Source: Bactrocera neohumeralis (Eukaryota; Arthropoda; Insecta; Diptera; Tephritidae). Taken from it: a stretch of 64,000 nucleotides of DNA. The translations under genes and the position numbers were made by a program. Location of the stretch: contig NC_065922.1 in assembly GCF_024586455.1 (NCBI RefSeq), forward strand, positions 13,636,089 to 13,700,088, given 5' to 3'. This document shows, in pieces, positions 1-10,989 of the stretch (positions are counted from its first letter, which is position 1; each line of letters opens with the position of its first letter). The notes under the pieces were generated by a model. It saw only the letters and a program-made list of their open reading frames with translations. It made no database searches and was not told the DNA's origin.

Positions 1-1
1 G

Positions 2-484
2 TTGACAGTTTTCCTCAATTATCCAGATGTGATACATTTCGACTTCCTTTCGACTGGCCAAACCGTCAACAAGGAATATTATTTGAGTGTTATACGTCAT
101 TTGCGCGAAGCTATTCGTAAAAAGGGGCTGCAATTTCGGGACGACAACTCTTGGTTTTTGCACCACGGTAATGCCATGACGCATACTGCATTGATTTTTC
201 GTGGGTTTTTCGCTAGACTTTCAACTATTATCGTGCCGCAACCACAGTATTCACCTGATTTAGCTTCGTGTGACTTCTGGCTATTCAGAAAACTCAAACG
301 AACGCTCCGGGGAAACCGTTTTGAGTCAATTGAAGACATTAAACGTGAATCGCTACGCGCATTGCAGACTATTCTGGAAATTGACTTTACTAAGTGTGTC
401 GAGGATTGGAAAAAACGTTGGCACAAATGTATTAGGTCCAATGCGGATTACTTTCAGAGAAACGGCATAGTTTGTGAAGAATAA
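2..484 (+). pseudogene. mariner (DD34D) transposase, C-terminal fragment
   Basis: This is the C-terminal catalytic half of a mariner transposase, cut at the window edge. The typical block order is visible: TGQTVNKEYYL, NSWFLHHGNAMTHTAL, QYSPDLASCDFWLF, then a basic tail ending NADYFQRNG. Exactly 34 residues separate the HHGN position from the Asp of CDFWLF, which fits DD34D. The second catalytic Asp (HHDN in active relatives) is Gly here, so the enzyme would be inactive. The frame is otherwise open to a TAA. A TIR-like stretch with TTTTTGCCCAACAAC follows near 519-534 and may be the 3' terminus. The N-terminal half lies outside the window. Confidence 0.85.
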
Positions 485-540
485 GTTAATTTTAAAATTA
501 TGAACAAAGTCTTACTACTTTTTGCCCAACAACTAAGATT

Positions 541-2879
541 ATGTCCACATTGCATCGAACGCATTCACATTTTGACATGATTTTGGAGCATACTAAATTG
601 TACTATTTTCAAATTGAATATGTAAAAAGCTGTTTCTTCCTAACATTTTATATGCTTACTCCATCATCCCTCCACTATGGTTCCACATATACCCACCCAC
701 TAAGCAGCCATTCGATATGCATAGTCTAAGAACCGTGATTTTTCTAAAATCCCCATTAGAGGCGAAAGAGAAATTCAAACGGTATTGCGGATTATTGACC
801 ATATTATGGCATGTTGCCACTAAGCCGCTGCCAGCGCTAATGCTATTAAGTAGCCAATAGCGGCAGCAACACAAATACACACATACCATACATAGCTACA
901 TACACATAACGGTATATGCGCTTGTAATTAAATAAAATAGTTGAGAACAAATAAATAAATCAGCAACAACAACAATGGCAACAAGAACAACAGCAAAAGC
1001 AGCGCATTAAGCATACCACAAATGGTTAAATGTGGAAAACCGCCGATGAATCGATGTGTGGAAATGTGGAAAATGCATTTGTGGCCAACAAGCAGCGGCC
1101 AGTGCCGGCGCACGCACACCAACGACAAGCGCAGTTATGTATATATGTGTGTGTAGTTACAAATAGAGCGAGGTAAGGGTAAACTAAAGGGTTGGGGGCG
1201 GGGGGCAGTGGCAAAGCTTGGATTAGAATTGTAATTAGAGCGATTTGCATTGCGTGGCAGCAAGTGCCTGGGCGATTTGTGTTTAATATTATTATTTGTT
1301 TGGCATGCAAAGCGTGTGGCATGTCACTGGAGGCCAAGACGACGCGCGCGACAAGAAAACGCCGGCGTTGGCGTGACAAATTTGCATTACTTCGAAGGTG
1401 AAAGCGCGAACTTCAGCGCTAATGTTTAAACTTAATTTTTGTAATTGCAACACTTTGTGGCACGCACGCTAAATTTTATGCGCGCTGAGCGTAAAATTAG
1501 AGTTGCGGCGCGGAATGAGCTGTTGAGCAAAGCAAAGGCTGGTTTGGAAGGAATTCTTTAGTTTTGTGTATGTGTATGTTTGTGTAAGTAAGCACATATG
1601 TAGATAACGGTTTTTCATGGCTATGGAAAATTACTTAAGCGCAGCGCATGTTGCACAAAGCATTTATTTGCAACACAGCCGCAGTATTTGCTTTGCAAGT
1701 GAACTCAGTACACACACACACACACATACAAGTGAAAAATACACACATACAGCGAGTTAAAATACACACACACACACATATATACATAAAATTGCTTACT
1801 GGACTTTTGCGCGCAATTACTTACGAGTGTGAGTGTGTGTGTGTGCGACTGCAACCGCAATGCGCGCCGTACGCAAAACGCATATTCGAATGCAAATTCG
1901 AACATTCAGTGGGCGCTGCAGCACGCAACGTGCAACAATGCCGCGCTGCATGGAAACGCAGATAATTTATTTTCAGCGCACATTTTTTCGACATTTGGCC
2001 AGGAAAAACAGCGCACAGCCTCCAAATGCGGCGCACACAAGGCGAGCGCGTTGCAAGCACTTACGCGCACATTTCCACATATGAGAGTGTTGTTGTTGTG
2101 CAGTTGTGCGTGCGCGGAATTAAGGCTGCCTAGCAGCAATGGCGGCCACAATCGCGGTAAAAGCAAAAAAGTGCTTTCGCATGGCGGAGAGAATCAGCAA
2201 CGGCGGCAACGGCGGGTGGGTGAAACTCACGTATGTGACTGCAGCAGCTGCAATTAAACAAAAACACGCCGCGCTGCCCGAAAAAACCAAAGCGACCAGC
2301 CCGAGAATGCTATGCAATGCGAAATAAAAATAATTGGAGCGTGCAGCGGTGGCCACGTAAAAATGGCGCCAAACACCCAGTGCGAGCGCATCAAATAACC
2401 GCCATCGCAGTGGCACCCGCGCGCTTACTCGTAAAGCGTGCGTGCCACAAAGGCGCACATAGCGACGACTTGATTCAACTATTGTAAATCAATGATAGCT
2501 CCACTATAGGACTCTTTATATATATATATGTACATAGATGAACTTATTTTTCAGTTCCATACACGAGTATATACTGTACATCATTTACATAGTTGATAAT
2601 AACATTTTATTTAAATATTCCATCTTCTTTTTTTTCTATTTGACGCGCCAAGAATTTTACTCTTGATTTCCGTAAGAAATTCTTTGCAAAGTCTCGTGGC
2701 ATCATTTTGCTTTCAGCCGTACCACCGCACTAGCTAGCAATACCTCCATGACAAATTTTCGACACAAAATTCGTCAGCAAACCCCAAAGAGTCTCATGCC
2801 ACACGAGCTATGTTGATACAACTACTCTTAATCTGGATATATAATATTGTGATACCCTGTACTATATTTTATCTGATCT
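541..2879. other. host-like non-coding DNA
   Basis: I recognise no gene or transposon here. The stretch from about 900 to 2460 is GC-richer and full of CAA, GCA and CA runs. From 2461 to 2879 it turns AT-rich with TA runs. The open frames are short, overlap on both strands and look compositional (His/Thr/Cys-rich from CA repeats). It resembles intergenic or intronic DNA. Confidence 0.5.
1710..1846. repeat. CA/TG microsatellite cluster
   Basis: There are two (CA)n runs at about 1710-1726 and 1764-1778 and a (TG)n run at about 1827-1846, separated by short non-repeat spacers. This composition produces the spurious Thr-His frames on this stretch. Confidence 0.9.
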
Positions 2880-2891
2880 ACCACCACTTCT
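2880..2891. repeat. 5' target-site duplication of a non-LTR element
   Basis: The 12-mer ACCACCACTTCT occurs here and again at 5125-5136. The two copies bracket the non-LTR insertion exactly. Confidence 0.9.
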
Positions 2892-2893
2892 AG

Positions 2894-4015
2894 AGACAAG
2901 TCAAGGTTACGTTTATCCCGAAGGCTGGCAGGGGCTTCCATGTCACGGCCAAGGACTTCAGGCCAATCAGCTTCTCCTCCTTTCTGCTTAAGACTCTGGA
3001 GAGACTGATAGACTGGTATATAAGAAGGCGCATTCCGAGAGACTACCTGTCAGGAGCACAACATGCTAATCGTAAAGGCAGGTCAGTAGATACTGCCTTG
3101 CATACTATCTTGTCATGGCTCGAAGCAGCCATTGAAGCCACGGACTTCGCTGTTGGGACCTTCCTTGATTTTGAGGGAGCTTTCAACAATGTCCTGCCTG
3201 GGGCAGTGGTAACTGCTTTTGACGGTCTTGGGGTTGAATCGAACATCAAGCACCTCATTCTCAGTCTTCTGTGCAACAGAGTGATCGAAACAGAATGAGG
3301 CAGCGCGCGTGCGAGGCGAAGTGTGAGTAGGGGAACACCACAAGGTGGGGTTCTCTCTCCTCTTCTATGGATCCTAGTCGTTGACGAATTGCACAAAAAA
3401 CTAGAGGATCGCGGCTGTCGGGTGATTGCTTATGCAGACGATGTAGCACTTATGGCCAAAGGAAAGTTCCTTAGCACCGTGTACGAGTTGACGCAGGGAT
3501 ATCTCAGCGTTGTAACAAAGTGGGCGGTCGGTAGTGGACTCGCCATTAATCCAAATAAAACAGAAATGGTTTTATTCAGCCAAAATTATAAAATCCCAGT
3601 GGCACCGCTGCCGCGGATGGGAGGTATTCGCCTGCAACCAGCGGATACAGTGAAATATCTAGGGCTCATCCTGGAGAAGAAGCTTTCATGGAAGCCGAAT
3701 ATCGAGGAGAGAGCAAAAAAGGCATCTATTGCCTTATACTGCTGTAGAAGAGCTATTGGCAAAATATGGGGCCTCTCACCAAAAGTGGTCTTCTGGCTCT
3801 ATGACACCATAGTCAAACCCATCTTGTTCTATGGTGCCTTCATGTGGTGGAGGGCTTTAGCGAAGACCACGCCGGCCAAGAAACTCGAAAGGGTTCAACG
3901 GGCTGCGCTAATTAGCATATGTGGTGCATTAAGATCCACCCCATCCATGGCACTTAATGCAATTTTGAACATAATGCCGGTGGACATTGCCGGCAGGTGG
4001 ATAGGTGGCTATTAG
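2894..4015 (+). pseudogene. non-LTR reverse transcriptase (broken frame)
   Basis: One frame is open from 2894 to a TGA at 3296-3298 and continues in the same frame to 4015, so the first break is a simple in-frame stop. Recognisable RT blocks in order are FIPKAG, KDFRPIS, FLDFEGAFNNV, SRGTPQGGVLSPLLW, VIAYADDVALMA (catalytic YADD) and the thumb VKYLGLILEKKLSW. At 4005-4015 the thumb runs into a stop (WIGGY), while the adjacent frame continues with AIRLRESEFLKDR, marking a frameshift. A second frameshift near 4150-4160 leads into the RNase H frame. It would copy element RNA at a nicked target if intact. Confidence 0.88.
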
Positions 4016-4158
4016 ACTCAGAGAATCTGAATTTTTAAAGGATCGCGTATCTGGACATTCAAATACCCTCACAAACTTTGACTATCATCTGGAACATGGA
4101 GTCGCCTTAGAACTCTGGCGGCTCCTTCTCTGTCCATATACCGACGAGGGAGGTATGG

Positions 4159-5037
4159 GTGGGAAGAAGCCGTTGGAGGAGAGGGGCAGCGAGCTTCTTC
4201 ACGGATGGGTCAAAGCTTGGGGGGAAGGTTGGTGGAGGGGTATACTGTCGGGAACTCTCTATCAACTCCTGTTTCATACTTCCCGATTACTGTAGTGTAT
4301 TCCAGGCTGACGTCGCAGCCATCAAGTTAGCAGCAGATTTGCTGCTACGGAGTGCATCCACCTTCAGAGAAGTGACCAATCAGTCAGACAGTAGAGCGGC
4401 AATACTAGCCTTGAACTCATTCACAGTGCGTTCAGGGTTGGTCGAAGAATGTCTAACGTCGCTATCTCTAGCAGCTAGAGTTTTTAGGATTAGACTGGTA
4501 TGGGTGCCGGGCCACAGCGGAATCGCATTTAATTGCAAAGCTGATGAGTTAGCAAGGAAAAGCACCCTAGAATCATTATTGGTAGAACGGGAGCGGATTG
4601 GTGCTCCTGTATCTTCTTGTGTCCTACTACTAGATAGCTGGGACACGCGGATGCTAATTCAACGCTGTGCCCGCATCGGTACTTGTGCGGTTGCAAAAGC
4701 CTTCTCGCCCAGGATAGATCGCAGGAGATCTAATGATCTCTTAGCCCTCAGTAAGGCTAACCTCTCACTATTAGTGGGACTCTTAACAGGCCACTGTCCT
4801 ATTGGCTTCCATGCGTTAAGAATGGGTATCTTACCAGATGCTGACTGTAGAAGCTGTTTGGAAGAGGATGCGGTAGAAACAAGCCAGCACTTCCTGCTTG
4901 ACTGTCCTGCGTTTGGGAGATCAAGACTTAGACACTTGGGGGCACATACCTTTGGACATCCCACCGAACTGGCGGGTGTTATAGTTAAGCGTCTGTGTAA
5001 CTATGTATTGGCTACAAAGCGCTTCGCCAATCTGTAA
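4159..5037 (+). pseudogene. non-LTR RNase H plus zinc-knuckle C-terminus
   Basis: This 292-residue open frame belongs to the same polyprotein. RNase H blocks are FFTDGSK (Asp near residue 16), VFQADVAAIK, NQSDSRAAI and VWVPGHSGI followed by KADELAR. The usual catalytic Glu of the second block (QAEV) is Asp here. The C-terminus has a zinc-knuckle-like CRSCLEEDAVETSQHFLLDC. The first Met is not a real start: the domain should be fused to the RT upstream. It is the best-preserved non-LTR frame in the window. Confidence 0.88.
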
Positions 5038-5124
5038 GCCCGAACACGGGAGTTCTCTTGGCATCACAAAGGACTACGTTATTAGTCTACGTGTGATCTT
5101 TGATCAGCCATCTAACCTAACCTA

Positions 5125-5136
5125 ACCACCACTTCT
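5125..5136. repeat. 3' target-site duplication of the non-LTR element
   Basis: ACCACCACTTCT, identical to 2880-2891, directly follows the CTAAC-repeat tail. Confidence 0.9.
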
Positions 5137-5261
5137 TAGTTCATATTGCCTACATTTCTTCGCAAAGAAAATAGTTCGCACGAAAGTAGTGCTTAACAAA
5201 AATGAGAACTCCAAACTCAGTAAAAAAACATAAAATACTTCGGGTATAATCAAATAACAGG

Positions 5262-6190
5262 TCATCCAAGTAGGGATACGAAAGACATACGCCGTTTACA
5301 AATCGTTGAACTTTATTATGAATATTTACGTCCTAAACAGAATGTGTTTGGCGCGCTAAGCTCAACTTATGGTACTATGCGTACTTTTCGCAACATCACC
5401 ACCCATCTTGAGAGCCAGCATTCATTATTGGATAATATTCGACTGAATAGACCACGTCCAGCACGCAGTGACGAAAATATAGCAACCGTAGCTGAGAGTC
5501 TACACGAAGACCGTGGAGAGTCGTTTCAGCGCCTTTCGCAGCAACTCGGATTGACAAATGGAATCACTTGGCGCATTTTACGTCGAGATCTTATTTGAAA
5601 ACCTACAAATGTAAACAAGCAAAATTTCCAGCATATTGCTCTTGACGAAATACGTTTTCCGATCTAAATTTTGAAGAGAAAACAAGCAAAATTTCATAGA
5701 GAATTGCCATTTCAACCAGAAAAGAAAAGGTTTGGAGTGAAATCATCGGTCCATATTTCTTCAAAAATGACGTCGGTGAGGACGTAACCGTCAATGGCGA
5801 CCGTTAGCGCGCCATGTTAACCGACTATTTGATGCCTTTAGTGGAAGCTTGGTATTTACTCTCCGTAGGATATCACACCTTAGACTTTTTTCTGTGGGGA
5901 TATGTAAAGCCCAAAATCTATGCGGACAATCCCGATTCGATACAGGCCTTGGAGCTAAACATCACGCGAGTCATGCGCCAGCTACCAATCGAAATGCTCG
6001 AGCGAGTAATCGAGAATTGGACACAGCGGACGAACCATCTTAGACGTAGCCGCGTCCAACATTTGAAAGAGATAATCTTCAAAAAATAAATGTCAAATAA
6101 TGTTATTTCGAATGAAAATAAACAGTCTCCATTAAACTTCTGTGTTTAAAAAAAAGTAGGGAACTGCGAAATGGATCACTCTTTATAAAT
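5262..6190 (+). pseudogene. DD41D (rosa-like) mariner relic with internal deletion
   Basis: The N-terminal DNA-binding part is readable at 5344-5598 (RPARSDENIATVAESLHEDR, then LSQQLGLTNGITWRILRRDL). After a gap it resumes with IGPYFFKND, VTVNGDR and, at about 5880-6089, LDFFLWGYVKPKIYADNP and a tail ending HLRRSRVQHLKEIIFKK. The central block with the second catalytic Asp (QDGA) is missing. The outer ends, TCATCCAAGTAGGG on the left and GGATCACTCTTTATA on the right, look like decayed terminal repeats. Relatives at 11-12 kb and 24 kb give the 41-residue spacing on which the family call rests. Confidence 0.8.
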
Positions 6191-6224
6191 TTCTAACTAA
6201 ACTCATATTATCGTCATAAAAAAG

Positions 6225-6600
6225 GTGGAAGTCCGCAGTCATTAAGACTGCCTTACCAAGTTCATCAGCTTTGTAGTTTTCGCAGTATCGCTGTGTCCAG
6301 GAACCAAAAGCAGTTTAATAATAAAATAACTTGATGATAGAGATAAGGAGTCGAGATTTGCTTTCACTTGCCTTGAGGGCACAGTCAGCGCACTCAAGAT
6401 TAATATCGCTTCCTTACCATCGGAGTACCATCAGATGTGGTCCGGAGCCGTAGATGTAGTGATATGGCAATCACCTCCTCTTGGAGGACGCTGCAGTGGC
6501 CAGGAAGCTTAAAACCGGAGACAATAGAAAATTCCCGACAGTGTACTCCACCACCAACCCCGCAAGCTTTGATTCATTCGTGAGTCCTTCCCTAACTGGC
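6225..6600 (-). pseudogene. non-LTR RNase H fragment (family A-like)
   Basis: On the minus strand, blocks match the RNase H frame of the 2.9-5.1 kb element: GGGVHCR, LPGHCSVLQEEV (cf. QADV), YSDGKEAILILSALTV and LLLVPGHSDTA. Frameshifts separate them. It is an old inverted copy lacking RT and 3' end. Confidence 0.7.
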
Positions 6601-7094
6601 CTCTCTTGCCTACTTCGGTGGTATGTGAGCAAAGAAGCAACAGATAAGCCTAGTCTCGGTGACCGAGTAATCCAAGCACATAGTATGAAGGGTGATATTT
6701 TCTCCTTAAGAATATCAGGTCTATGAAAGCATGTGATAATAAAAAAAGTGTTTGGTTCATAAGCTAGTTCCTAAAAAGATTTGTAGTTTTAACGATTTTA
6801 AGCCAACGTTGTTTATAATTTTAGTTTTTATTTGTCATCAACAATATTACCCTCTCTGTAATTTTTGACTACTTATTTCAGAGGAATCAATACCAAAATC
6901 ATATCTCGGATAAATATATAATAGCTCTCTCTTTCTCTTTTAATAACCATTCCCCTTATAAGAGTGAGGACCATTGAAGTCGTTGCTGGGGTTCAAGTGT
7001 GAGAGTATGCAAACATTTTATGGACCGTTAGTAACGCCAAATATTCCTCAACTTAAGAAATAAAACTTGTAAAAACGGTACGGTTAGGCTCAGT
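6601..7094. other. unassigned AT-rich DNA
   Basis: I see no supported gene, repeat or transposon block here. Confidence 0.4.
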
Positions 7095-7440
7095 TGCTAG
7101 ACTTAAATTAAATAAAAGAAGAGATTCTAAAATCGAGATAGACTGAAATTGGCATCATGCCACCTGAGGTAATGGCCATGGAACTCAAAAGAGAATACGA
7201 CAGGTCCACAAGACTGGACAGCCGATTAACAGTAGAGGAGCGGAAAGGTGAGAGACAAATAAGCCTCAATGCATGGTAAAAACGACGGGATGCAGCTGCA
7301 AGGGGTAGATGGAGCCACAGGCTATTCATAGGTATACAAGCATGGTTAGATGGGAAGCATGGAGAAACAGATTTCAGCCAATGCAGCGAAATCAAAAGAA
7401 TGAATGAGGAGTAAGCCACAAATGGCGTGACGGGCTGGCC
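7095..7440 (+). pseudogene. possible non-LTR C-terminal fragment (R1-like)
   Basis: A plus-strand reading gives PPEVMAMELKREYD, then RGRWSHRLFIGIQAWLDGKH and GETDFSQ. The pattern GRWTxRLIP...WLxRxHGEI is typical of the C-terminal region of R1-type LINEs. There is a stop inside, and the downstream zinc knuckle is not recognisable. The assignment rests on this short motif. Confidence 0.4.
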
Positions 7441-9620
7441 GAATGACTAAGCTTTGACCTCCCGATGTAATGCCAATCGGCAGTTTCGTGTGGCAAATAA
7501 CAAGCAATGACGATGGAGCTAAGGTTTTAGTACATAGGTGTATTGGTCTTCGCTTCAGCGACCAATGTGAATCGTGCATTCCGTCCGGAAAATTTACGGT
7601 ATCTCTCGAAGATTCCCCCTCCAAAATCGAAAAAAAATAGATTGAATAAGGCTTTGTCTTTCGAATTAACGACAAGTAGAGAAAAAGAAGGAAGAAGACG
7701 CTTCAGATAGCTTTACCTTTAATAAGAGACAAAATTTATATAAAAGATTTCGTCATCAGTTGCTTTCCACCAGTTGATCCAACGAACTCTCGGTAAACCG
7801 GGAAAGCATCGAAAGTCGGAATGCGGTACTTTAATCCCACTTCAAGATTCAATTCTCTACGGAACCACCTGAGCTAAATGCACACACATGTGCCACATAT
7901 AGTTAACTGTTGTGTACATCCATGCAACATCAACGCGTTGCACATTAGCAATTCAACCATGTTTGCTTGCCGAAAGTATAGCCAACGTTTAAAAACCGCG
8001 CTCTTATACAGCTATTCCTTCACACACGACCACCACGCTCTGCGCCAAGCCCAACTGAAACCCGTTATTCCGCCTAGCTGCCCCACAATTTGCTATTTCG
8101 ACTGCATTTGCATTGATTGACTTTTGTTTGTTGTTAATTTTGAACTTTTGTAGCTGTGAGCGAAGTAGTAGTGGTGGTAGTTGTTGTTGTTTTTGCACAT
8201 GCAATGTAATTTGTTGCACACAGATTTTTTAGCAGCGCTATTTCGTGCCACAGAAGCTCTTCAGCGCGGCGCGGCGCTCGTTTGCAATTAGCATTTCAGC
8301 GCATTTGCTGGCATTTCTTTTGTGCTGCCACCGACGCATGTTGTTGTTGTTGTTATTGTTGCTTTGTGCGTATTTGGCGAATTCTTTCTTTTGTTGCCGG
8401 CGCTCGCGGGCGTTTTTGGCGTTTGCCGTTTGACCTTTTTCTTTGATTATTTTCGTTGTGCGCTGCCGCCGTTGTTGTTATTTTTGTTGTATTATACTCT
8501 ATTTTCGCTGTAATTTGCCGCGCAAAGAAAAACGAAAAAACCGCGTTGCACAAAAGCGCGAATGTAAATTTTCATTAATTAAATGCATTGGTCTGGCGTT
8601 GCCGGATCGACGATTGATTGCACTTGTGCGAATGCTGAATGAGCCCACACGCACACACGCGGACATAGAGCTACAATTATTTGCATTTGCGCTTGTGTGT
8701 GTGTTTTGGTGGAAAATATGTGAACTCCGCGCGCTCATTTGGCGCTTTTTGAGTGTATTTGTGTGAATGTGTGTGTGTGTGTGTGAGCGCTCGTTTGAAC
8801 GCTTGAATGCGATGAATTAGCTGCTTTTAATCAGGTATTTTGAAGTTTTCGCATTTTTTTTCGCTCACTTTTGGGTGCGCACGAATCAGCATGGCAACAG
8901 CGCTTTAAGGCAGGTGAAATCAACTTGCGAAATAACGGTGTTTGGTCATGGGAAATAGTCAGCAATTTTTGGTAATATGGCTAGTAGCGTTTGCAGATTC
9001 TCAATATCGTCTTTAAGGTGTGTGAAAAGCTTCTCGGAAGTGTTTCACCGTACTTACTGAATCTTCGGGGCTTCAGTGATTTAATTTTAGCTGTGTGCCA
9101 AAAATGCGATTTTCAGTTTTTTTTCCTTCGTCCAAGTTCTAAGTTTTTAGCTAAAACACGTACTTTTTCACTTTAGATGATCCTGTAAGGAGTCATCCTG
9201 CCAATGCGGGCGCATCTTTTTTCCGAAGGGTCATCAGAAATGGCGTCACAATGGCCGAGTTTAAAATATTTTTTTCCAAAAATTTCAGAATTTCTTTGTT
9301 AATAGTGTATTTTTGTAACAATAAAAAATTCTAATAAAATATTTTATTTCGTATAAGAAAAAATTGTTGAAAAAGGGCTGCGTTTTACCCGAGGAAAGCC
9401 TAAACTATTCCCCATGCAGAATGAATTGTCCTCACATAGAAGTGAAAATCCCTTTTTTCATGTGAAAAATTTTGTTTATTGGATCTATGTATAACTACAT
9501 TCATGCGGGTTGCCAAGAGATGTCGTAACTTGATTATTCCTCCTAATCTTCAATAATCCAAACACGATTTAGAAAGCTGCTGTCCTTGTGCGTATCTTTC
9601 AGTGTATTTAATTTATCATG
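7441..9620. other. host-like non-coding DNA
   Basis: No gene is recognised. From 7880 to 8800 the DNA is GC-richer with TTG/GTT runs and GCGC-rich patches. The open frames on both strands are leucine- or cysteine-rich shadows of these repeats. From 8900 to 9620 it becomes AT-rich and unassigned. Confidence 0.45.
8769..8786. repeat. (GT)n microsatellite
   Basis: An uninterrupted GT run of about nine units lies in host-like DNA. Confidence 0.9.
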
Positions 9621-9639
9621 AAGCTCGAACAACGACAAT

Positions 9640-10720
9640 TTTTTCCTCAAATCTGCCGAACTTTGTGCCTGAAAAGAAAGACCTTTTCTTCATTACTCTA
9701 ATATGAAGAAAACTTCAATTAAAGGTCACGGTAATTTGGTGGATATTCATGCTGAAAGAACTCTAGCTGAGCGAATGTGCCAAAAGATTTTTCACCTATA
9801 GAAAGTGGGAATTTCGTCTTGAAAAGTAAAGACCTGAACCTGGGTGGTCAAAAAAGTTTCAAGTTGAAGAAATGAAAGTATTACTTGACGAAAATTTATG
9901 CCAAATACAAAACAAGCTCATAGAGTATTTGGTAGTCACTCAAGAATTCGCTTCAAAACAACTAAAAATAGTCGAATACATTCAATAACAAGGAAATTAG
10001 GTGTCATATTTGATGATTTTGTGTCATAATTGAAGCCAAGGGAAGTTCAAATATAATTTACCTGCCAGAAATGTTGCTTGTACCTCACAAAAGAAGTGTT
10101 TTTGCATTGGATTGTGACTCGTGATGAAAACTAAAAACATTTGTGAAACTCGGCGAACCAGCCAAATCAACGGTAAAGCTGAATATCTATAATGCCAACG
10201 CTCTTTAGTCGAGGGAATCAGAAGAGCTTGTTGTATCCGAATTTCTAAAACCGGATGAAACTATAAGTGGAGACTGCTACTGATAACAATTCATCAAATT
10301 GAAGCTATCGATTGCCAAAAACCGCCTCGCATTTGCGACTAGACAGCAGTCAATAATTTTTAATCATGACAACGCTCGGCCTAATGTGACAAAATCGGTT
10401 AGAACTATTTGAAAAATAGCAGCTCGGATATCTTTTCTCACTTACCTTACAGCCCATACCGGGTTCTCTTATGGCCTCCATTTATTCTGGTTGATGCAGA
10501 ATACTCTCACTGAAATACTGCTCACATCAGAAGAGGATACAAAAATTGCCTTAATTCACACTTTGGTGATAAGCATGCGAGTTCCTCTGGATACAATCCA
10601 CAAATTACCCGGAAGATGTCATAACTTCAGATGGACAATACTTTGAACAATACTATTTATCATGCTTTTTTTCAGATAAACGTTAAAATTTCAAAAAAGA
10701 ATGCTACAATTATAGGAATA
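9640..10720 (+). pseudogene. irritans-like mariner relic
   Basis: The frame is heavily broken, but the block order of an irritans-type transposase can be read: VTRDEN (decayed TGDEKW), SEFLKPDETISGDCY, FNHDNARPNVTKSV (second catalytic Asp kept) and, near the end, VITSDGQYFEQYY. The third catalytic region reads LPYSPYRVLLW in place of a SPDxAPSDYxLF block, so the third Asp is gone. Multiple stops and frameshifts mean it is long dead. The boundaries are approximate because the TIRs are not recognisable. Confidence 0.65.
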
Positions 10721-10989
10721 GACCCCATAAACAATTATTTTAGTAGACATAATATGTAGAATACTTAAATTCTTAAATATATTTCAGAAACATGCCGCCA
10801 AATGGAAATAATATGATCCTAAAGGCTAGCAATATTTTATATAGAATGATATGAATTCCACACACGAGCTAATTGGCTTAAATTATCGCGTTGTATGGTA
10901 AACAAAATTTGGACAGATCTCTTCTCTACAGTAGAAACCCGTTTTCAAACCATGAAGATTTAGTTGTTGTTAATGTGAATTTACTTTTC

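Larger units (their letters stand above)
2892..5124 (+). mobile_element. 5'-truncated non-LTR retrotransposon (I/LOA-type, family A)
   Basis: The element starts inside the reverse transcriptase domain (KVTFIPKAG, KDFRPISFSSFLLKTLERL), runs through a YADD catalytic box, an RNase H domain and a zinc knuckle, and ends in a 3' UTR whose tail is CTAACCTAACCTAA. Perfect 12 bp direct repeats flank it, showing that it inserted by target-primed reverse transcription and was truncated at its 5' end on arrival. RT followed by RNase H in one polyprotein points to the I/LOA group of LINEs; the exact clade is inference. The coding frame has one in-frame stop and two frameshifts, so this copy is dead. Confidence 0.9.

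Noticed and set aside
5111..5124. True telomeric repeat
   Set aside because: Only three CTAAC units are present, and they sit between a LINE 3' UTR and its target duplication, so they belong to the LINE tail.
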